The position numbers and the translations under genes were made by a program. Below the pieces are notes generated by a model that was not told the origin of the DNA, did no database searches, and was given only the letters and a program-made list of their open reading frames with translations. A DNA stretch of 64,000 nt from Geobacter sp. AOG2 (GTDB lineage: Bacteria > Desulfobacterota > Desulfuromonadia > Geobacterales > Pseudopelobacteraceae), in the NCBI RefSeq assembly GCF_019972295.1, contig NZ_BLJA01000001.1, forward strand, positions 3,317,574-3,381,573, written 5' to 3'. Of the stretch, positions 57,361 to 64,000 are shown piece after piece; position 1 is the first letter of the stretch; every line of letters begins with the position of its first letter.

Positions 57361-57469
57361 AGGTTGTTGAAAATCGTCGCGAGAAGGCGAGGCGTACCCC
57401 TTGGTACGTTGAGCTTTTGAGCGAGTGGCAACGCCGCAGACCAGCCCCGCAGTAGATCTTCAACAACCT
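57361..57469 (-). repeat. Stop-adjacent palindromic repeat, variant copy 4 (after msrA)
   Basis: 109 bp, in msrA sense starting AGGTTGTTGAAGAT and ending ATTTTCAACAACCT. It begins one base after the msrA TGA and separates msrA from msrB. Its inner sequence (CAACGTACC-AAGG-GGTACG) differs from the other three copies, so it is a second subtype with the same ends. Confidence 0.75.
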
Positions 57470-57470
57470 G

Positions 57471-58115
57471 TCAGTGTCCTGCCGTGTTGCCCCACAACTC
57501 CTTCAATCGCCTGTCGCGACCGCAACTGGCGCGGTAAAACCGGTAGCGGATCGGATTCTTCTTGTAATAGTGCTGGTGATATTCCTCCGCCGGATAGAAC
57601 ACGCCGGCCGGGGTGATCTCGGTTACGATGGCCTCCCGGAAGGGCTTGCTCTTTTCCAGCGCTTCCTTCGATTGCAGGGCCAGCCGCCGCTGCTGTTCGT
57701 TGTGGTAGAAGATGGCGCTGCGGTACTGGTGGCCGCTGTCGCAGAACTGGCGGTCCTTCACGGTGGGGTCGATGTTGTGCCAGTAGACCTCAAGCAACTT
57801 GTCGTAACCGATCCGGGCCGGGTCGTAGACGATCTGCACCGCTTCGGCATGGCCGGTGCCGCCGGCGGAAACCTCCTCGTAGGTAGGGTTCTTCTTCTGG
57901 CCCCCGGTATAGCCGGAGGTCACCGAGATCACGCCGGGGAGCGCGTCGAAGGGATGTTCCATGCACCAGAAACAGCCCCCGGCAAAGGTGGCCTTTTCCA
58001 GCCTGCCGGTCGGCAGCGTCGCCGCCCCCTGGGGCATCTTGTAGCTTGCAAGGGCCTGGGCCGCCGTGAATACGAGCACCAGCCCGATCATCGCCTGGAG
58101 TAACGGTCGCCTCAT
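57471..58115 (-). CDS. msrA: Exported peptide-methionine (S)-S-oxide reductase
   Basis: 214 aa with a signal peptide (about 1-23, ending ALAS). Catalytic motif GGCFWCMEHPF, then YTGG, GHAEAVQI and YHQHYYKKNP. It repairs methionine S-sulfoxides in the envelope together with the neighbouring MsrB. The stop is TGA, followed by the repeat at 57361. Confidence 0.95.
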   Translation of the reverse strand: MRRPLLQAMIGLVLVFTAAQALASYKMPQGAATLPTGRLEKATFAGGCFWCMEHPFDALPGVISVTSGYTGGQKKNPTYEEVSAGGTGHAEAVQIVYDPARIGYDKLLEVYWHNIDPTVKDRQFCDSGHQYRSAIFYHNEQQRRLALQSKEALEKSKPFREAIVTEITPAGVFYPAEEYHQHYYKKNPIRYRFYRASCGRDRRLKELWGNTAGH

Positions 58116-58265
58116 GTGCCTGCTCCTTTCGTCCGGTACTTATGGAAGTAATTATACCTCTTTTGTCCTTTTTTGCCATAAGGGGATGAAGCGCGGGGTG
58201 CGGAGAGGGGGAACGATGCGGGACGAACGGGGAAGAGGGCGATGGCGCTCGGAGATATGCGTTAC

Positions 58266-59183
58266 TTACTCGCTGCCGATCCAGGCCGCGCCGAAGACCC
58301 CGGCCGAATCGCCCAGGTGGTTTTTCAGGATCGGGGTGCGCAGGTCGTCGTGGAAGGCATGGCGCCGCACCCGTTCGACTCCGGCGGTGTACAGCTCGGG
58401 GATGTTGGACAGGCCGCCCCCCAGGACCACGGCATCGGGGTCCAGGATCGAGATCAGGCCGCCCAGGCAGCGGCCGAAGTCGTCCAGGAAACGGTCGAAG
58501 GCGGCGCAACAGCGCGGCTCACCCTCCCGCGTCCCCGCCGCGATCCGTTCCATGGCCAGGGCTTCGCCGTATTGCCGGGCAAAGGCCGCCTCGACCCCCG
58601 AACCGCTGATCTTCGTCTCCACGCACCCCCGGTTGCCGCAGTAGCACGCCGCCCCGGCCGGGTCCACCGACAGGTGCCCCCATTCCCCGGCGATGCGGTG
58701 CGGCCCCTGGCGCACGACGCCGTCGATGCAGATCCCGCCGCCGCAGCCGGTGCCCATGATCACGCCGAAGACCAGCCCGTACCCCCGGCCCGCCCCACTG
58801 TGGCACTCGGCCAGGGTGAAGCAGTCGGCGTCGTTGCACAGGGCCACGGCCCGGCCCAGTTCCCGTTCCAGATCGCTCTTAAGGGGCCTGCCGATGAGGC
58901 AGGTGGAGTTGGCGTTGCGCACCAGCCCGGTGTGCTCGTCGCTGGAGCCGGGGATGCCGATCCCCACCGCGCAGCGCGCCCCGGCAGGGACCTGGGCCAT
59001 GGCCTCGCGGACGGCGGCGGCCACGGCCGCCAGCACGGCGTGGTACCCCCGGTCGAGGGGCGTGGCCCGGCGCTCCCGGAGCAGGACCGCGCCGTCGGGC
59101 GCCAGGAGCAGCGCCTCGGTCTTGGTGCCCCCCAGGTCGATGCCGATGCGGAAGGGGGATTGTTCGGAGGCAGGGGTGGTCAT
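58266..59183 (-). CDS. ROK family sugar kinase
   Basis: 305 aa. ATP site in GIDLGGTKTEALLL, catalytic Asp in CNDADCFTLAE, phosphate loop in GVIMGTGCGGGI, and zinc motif in CYCGNRGCVE. The length and these blocks fit fructokinase/glucokinase/N-acetylglucosamine kinase members. No sugar operon is near. It lies downstream of uvrA, across the repeat at 59271. Confidence 0.9.
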   Translation of the reverse strand: MTTPASEQSPFRIGIDLGGTKTEALLLAPDGAVLLRERRATPLDRGYHAVLAAVAAAVREAMAQVPAGARCAVGIGIPGSSDEHTGLVRNANSTCLIGRPLKSDLERELGRAVALCNDADCFTLAECHSGAGRGYGLVFGVIMGTGCGGGICIDGVVRQGPHRIAGEWGHLSVDPAGAACYCGNRGCVETKISGSGVEAAFARQYGEALAMERIAAGTREGEPRCCAAFDRFLDDFGRCLGGLISILDPDAVVLGGGLSNIPELYTAGVERVRRHAFHDDLRTPILKNHLGDSAGVFGAAWIGSE

Positions 59184-59270
59184 GGTAGGGTATCCGTCAT
59201 GGCTGTCGGCGCCGGCTATGTACGGGACAAACGGTGAACGGCGTCGCAGCGGTTAGTATCGAAAAAAATC

Positions 59271-59391
59271 AGGTTGTTCAAAAATAGCCAGATCGTCGCA
59301 CCCGCAGAAAAGCCTCGCGGAGGCGTAGCAGCGCTACGCCGCACAAGGAGGCTTTCGAGGACGGCGGGGAGATGGCTGTTTTTCAACGACC
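59271..59391 (-). repeat. Stop-adjacent palindromic repeat, copy 3 (after uvrA)
   Basis: About 121 bp; in uvrA sense it starts GGTCGTTGAAAAACAGCC (slightly degenerate) and ends TTTTTGAACAACCT, with the same core as copies 1 and 2. It begins one base after the uvrA TAG. Confidence 0.85.
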
Positions 59392-59392
59392 G

Positions 59393-62254
<2,862 letters not shown>

Positions 62255-62257
62255 GGG

Positions 62258-64000
62258 TCAGTATTTCAGTCCGTTCTCGAGGATTTTGGTGATCTCTTCG
62301 GCCCTGACCGGACGGGAGAACAGGTAGCCCTGCATCTCGGCGCAGTTGCGGGAAGAGAGAAATTCCATCAAGGGGCGCGTTTCGACTCCTTCGGCGGTAA
62401 CGCTCAGCTTGAGGGTGTGGGCCATGGAGATGATGATCTCCACGATGGCGGCATCGTCCGGGTTGATGGCGATGTCCCGCACGAACATGCGGTCGATCTT
62501 GAGCCGGTTGATGGGGAAGTGCTTCAAATAGGAGAGGGACGAGTAGCCGGTGCCGAAATCGTCGATGGCCAGGCTGATGCCCATGTCCTTGAGCCTGTGC
62601 AGCATGCGGGTGTTGCTGTCCGGGTTCTTCATGATGGTGCTCTCGGTGATCTCCAGTTCCAGCCAATTGGGATCGAGCCCGCTTTCCAGCAGGATGGCGG
62701 CGACGATATCGTCCAGGTTCTTCTGGGCGAACTGCTTGGCCGACAGGTTGACCGCCATGCGCATGGGAGCAAACCCCTGCTGCTGCCAGGATTTCGCCTG
62801 GAAACAGGCGGTACGCAGGACCCATTCCCCGATGGGGATGATAAGGCCGGTTTCTTCCGCCAGATAGATGAACTTGTCCGGGAGGATCACCCCCAGGTCG
62901 GGGTGGTTCCACCGGATAAGCGCCTCCAGCCCTATGATCGTGCCGGTGCGGGTATTCACCTGGGGCTGGTACAGGAGGAAGAGGTCCCCGCGTTCCAGGG
63001 CCTTGCGCAGGGAGTTCTCCAGCATCATCCGCTCCAGCACCTTGATATTCATCTCGCTGGAGAAGAACTGGAAGTTGTTGCCGTCCCGCTCCTTGGCCTG
63101 GTACATGGCCTGGTCGGCATGTTTGAGCAGGGTGGCCCCGTCCTCCCCGTCCATGGGGTAGAGGGCGATGCCGATGCTGCCGGTGGTGTAGATCTCATGG
63201 CCGTCGATGAAGATCGGTTCCGAGATCAGCCCCAGGATCTTCTTGGTGACGGCGGTGACGACCTCTTCGCTGGAGACCCCCATCAGGACGATGGCGAACT
63301 CGTCGCCGCCGATGCGGGCCAGGGTGTCGGTCTCGCGGACGCAGGCCTTGAGGCGTTTGGCGATGGTCTTGAGCAGCTTGTCGCCGGCCCGGTGGCCCAG
63401 GGTCTCGTTGATCCCCTTGAAGCGGTCCAGGTCGAGGAACAGCACGCCGACCATCTGGCGGTCCCGCACGGCCTGGGCGATGGCGTGCCTGAGCCGGTCA
63501 TGGAGCAGGGTCCGGTTGGGAAGGCTGGTCAGGGTGTCGTAGTTGATCAGTTGCTGGATCTCGTTCTCGGCCCTGATGCGGGCCGTGATGTCGAGGGTCG
63601 TGCCGGAGACGAGCTGCGCCCTTCCTTCGCCGTCGCGTTCCACCTCGGCCTGGCTGTTGACGACCAGTTCGTCGCCGTTCTGCGATTTGATGCGGTAGAT
63701 CAGGCTGAATGGCTGGCATTGCCGCGCCGCGCTGTTGATGACCTTTTTGAAGGCCGCCTGGTCCGCCTCGTTGATGAGGTCGATGAACCAGTCCATCTCC
63801 ACGTGCGCCGGGTCGCCGGGGGTGAATCCCAGGATGCGGTACAACTCGTCGGACCAGTAGGTTTCCCCGGTCAGGGGATTCCATTCCCAACTCCCCATGC
63901 GGGCGATCTTTTGGGCCCGCGCCAGGCGGGTTTCGCTCTGGCGCAGGGATTCTTCGGCGCGCCGCAGCCGTTCGCGGGTTTCGGCATCGTACAGGGTGCG
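62258..64000 (-). CDS. PAS-GGDEF-EAL protein (5' part cut by the window edge)
   Basis: The frame is open to base 64000. The visible part is a coiled coil, a PAS domain (ARMGSWEWNPLTGETYWSDELYRI, PGDPAHVEMDWFI, here in short blocks), GGDEF (RIGGDEFAIVL) and EAL (GLEALIRWN, NLSAKQF, ELEITES, DDFGTGYSSL). Both catalytic motifs look intact, so it could make and break c-di-GMP. It is separated from uvrA by only three bases. Confidence 0.92.
   Translation of the reverse strand, partial: RTLYDAETRERLRRAEESLRQSETRLARAQKIARMGSWEWNPLTGETYWSDELYRILGFTPGDPAHVEMDWFIDLINEADQAAFKKVINSAARQCQPFSLIYRIKSQNGDELVVNSQAEVERDGEGRAQLVSGTTLDITARIRAENEIQQLINYDTLTSLPNRTLLHDRLRHAIAQAVRDRQMVGVLFLDLDRFKGINETLGHRAGDKLLKTIAKRLKACVRETDTLARIGGDEFAIVLMGVSSEEVVTAVTKKILGLISEPIFIDGHEIYTTGSIGIALYPMDGEDGATLLKHADQAMYQAKERDGNNFQFFSSEMNIKVLERMMLENSLRKALERGDLFLLYQPQVNTRTGTIIGLEALIRWNHPDLGVILPDKFIYLAEETGLIIPIGEWVLRTACFQAKSWQQQGFAPMRMAVNLSAKQFAQKNLDDIVAAILLESGLDPNWLELEITESTIMKNPDSNTRMLHRLKDMGISLAIDDFGTGYSSLSYLKHFPINRLKIDRMFVRDIAINPDDAAIVEIIISMAHTLKLSVTAEGVETRPLMEFLSSRNCAEMQGYLFSRPVRAEEITKILENGLKY

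Overview
This window reads as chromosome from a member of the Geobacterales (Desulfuromonadota, Geobacter/Pelobacter-like). The evidence is a GC-rich coding background, an exported triheme c-type cytochrome, many two-component, PilZ and GGDEF/EAL proteins, a small protein of the type annotated GSU3473 in Geobacter, and a selenium-using complement (mnmH plus a probable selenocysteine-containing ArsS). The placement is inferred from gene content; no rRNA or other marker was compared. I saw no tRNA, rRNA, CRISPR array, prophage or transposase.

Layout. 0-4 kb: the end of a LytS-type kinase and its LytTR regulator, then a Tat-exported FMN alpha-hydroxy-acid dehydrogenase, a triheme cytochrome and a PstS-like binding protein. 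4-10 kb: a GlxA/PfpI pair, gluQRS, mnmH, a class II aldolase, and a PilZ protein next to an MCP-like protein. 12-14.6 kb: panB-panC-panD behind two similar tandem RNA hairpins and a terminator. 14.7-31.5 kb: mostly housekeeping genes (amidohydrolase, DUF2201/VWA protein, lspA, ileS, mreB, glycosyltransferase, gmhA, DUF948/YtxH pair, lytic transglycosylase, nitroreductase, MoxR ATPase). 31.6-45 kb: kinase/receiver pair, glmS, hydrolase, transporters, a MarR-DHA2-USP operon, and a hybrid kinase-AhpD-like-ArsS group.

46.9-53.7 kb is the accessory part. A 261-bp exact-phase direct duplication of the hybrid-kinase 5' region brackets a small gene with a tandem operator-like array. Beyond it lie an Mrr-type endonuclease and a strongly AT-rich restriction-modification module (nuclease-methylase fusion plus specificity subunit). 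53.9-64 kb returns to GC-rich genes: a TVP38 protein, thioesterase, FAD oxidoreductase and exported MsrB/MsrA, then a ROK kinase, uvrA and a GGDEF/EAL protein cut by the window edge.

Repeats. At least three families of intergenic inverted repeats are present. The most striking (four copies) begins one nucleotide after the stop codon of panB, ileS, uvrA and msrA, each time in the same orientation relative to the gene. The other two carry arms built on CACAGAGACACGGAG and on GGGGATGAACAGG.

The two most notable points are the in-frame UGA at the conserved C-terminal Cys position of ArsS, with an AhpD-like partner upstream, and the stop-codon-anchored hairpin family.
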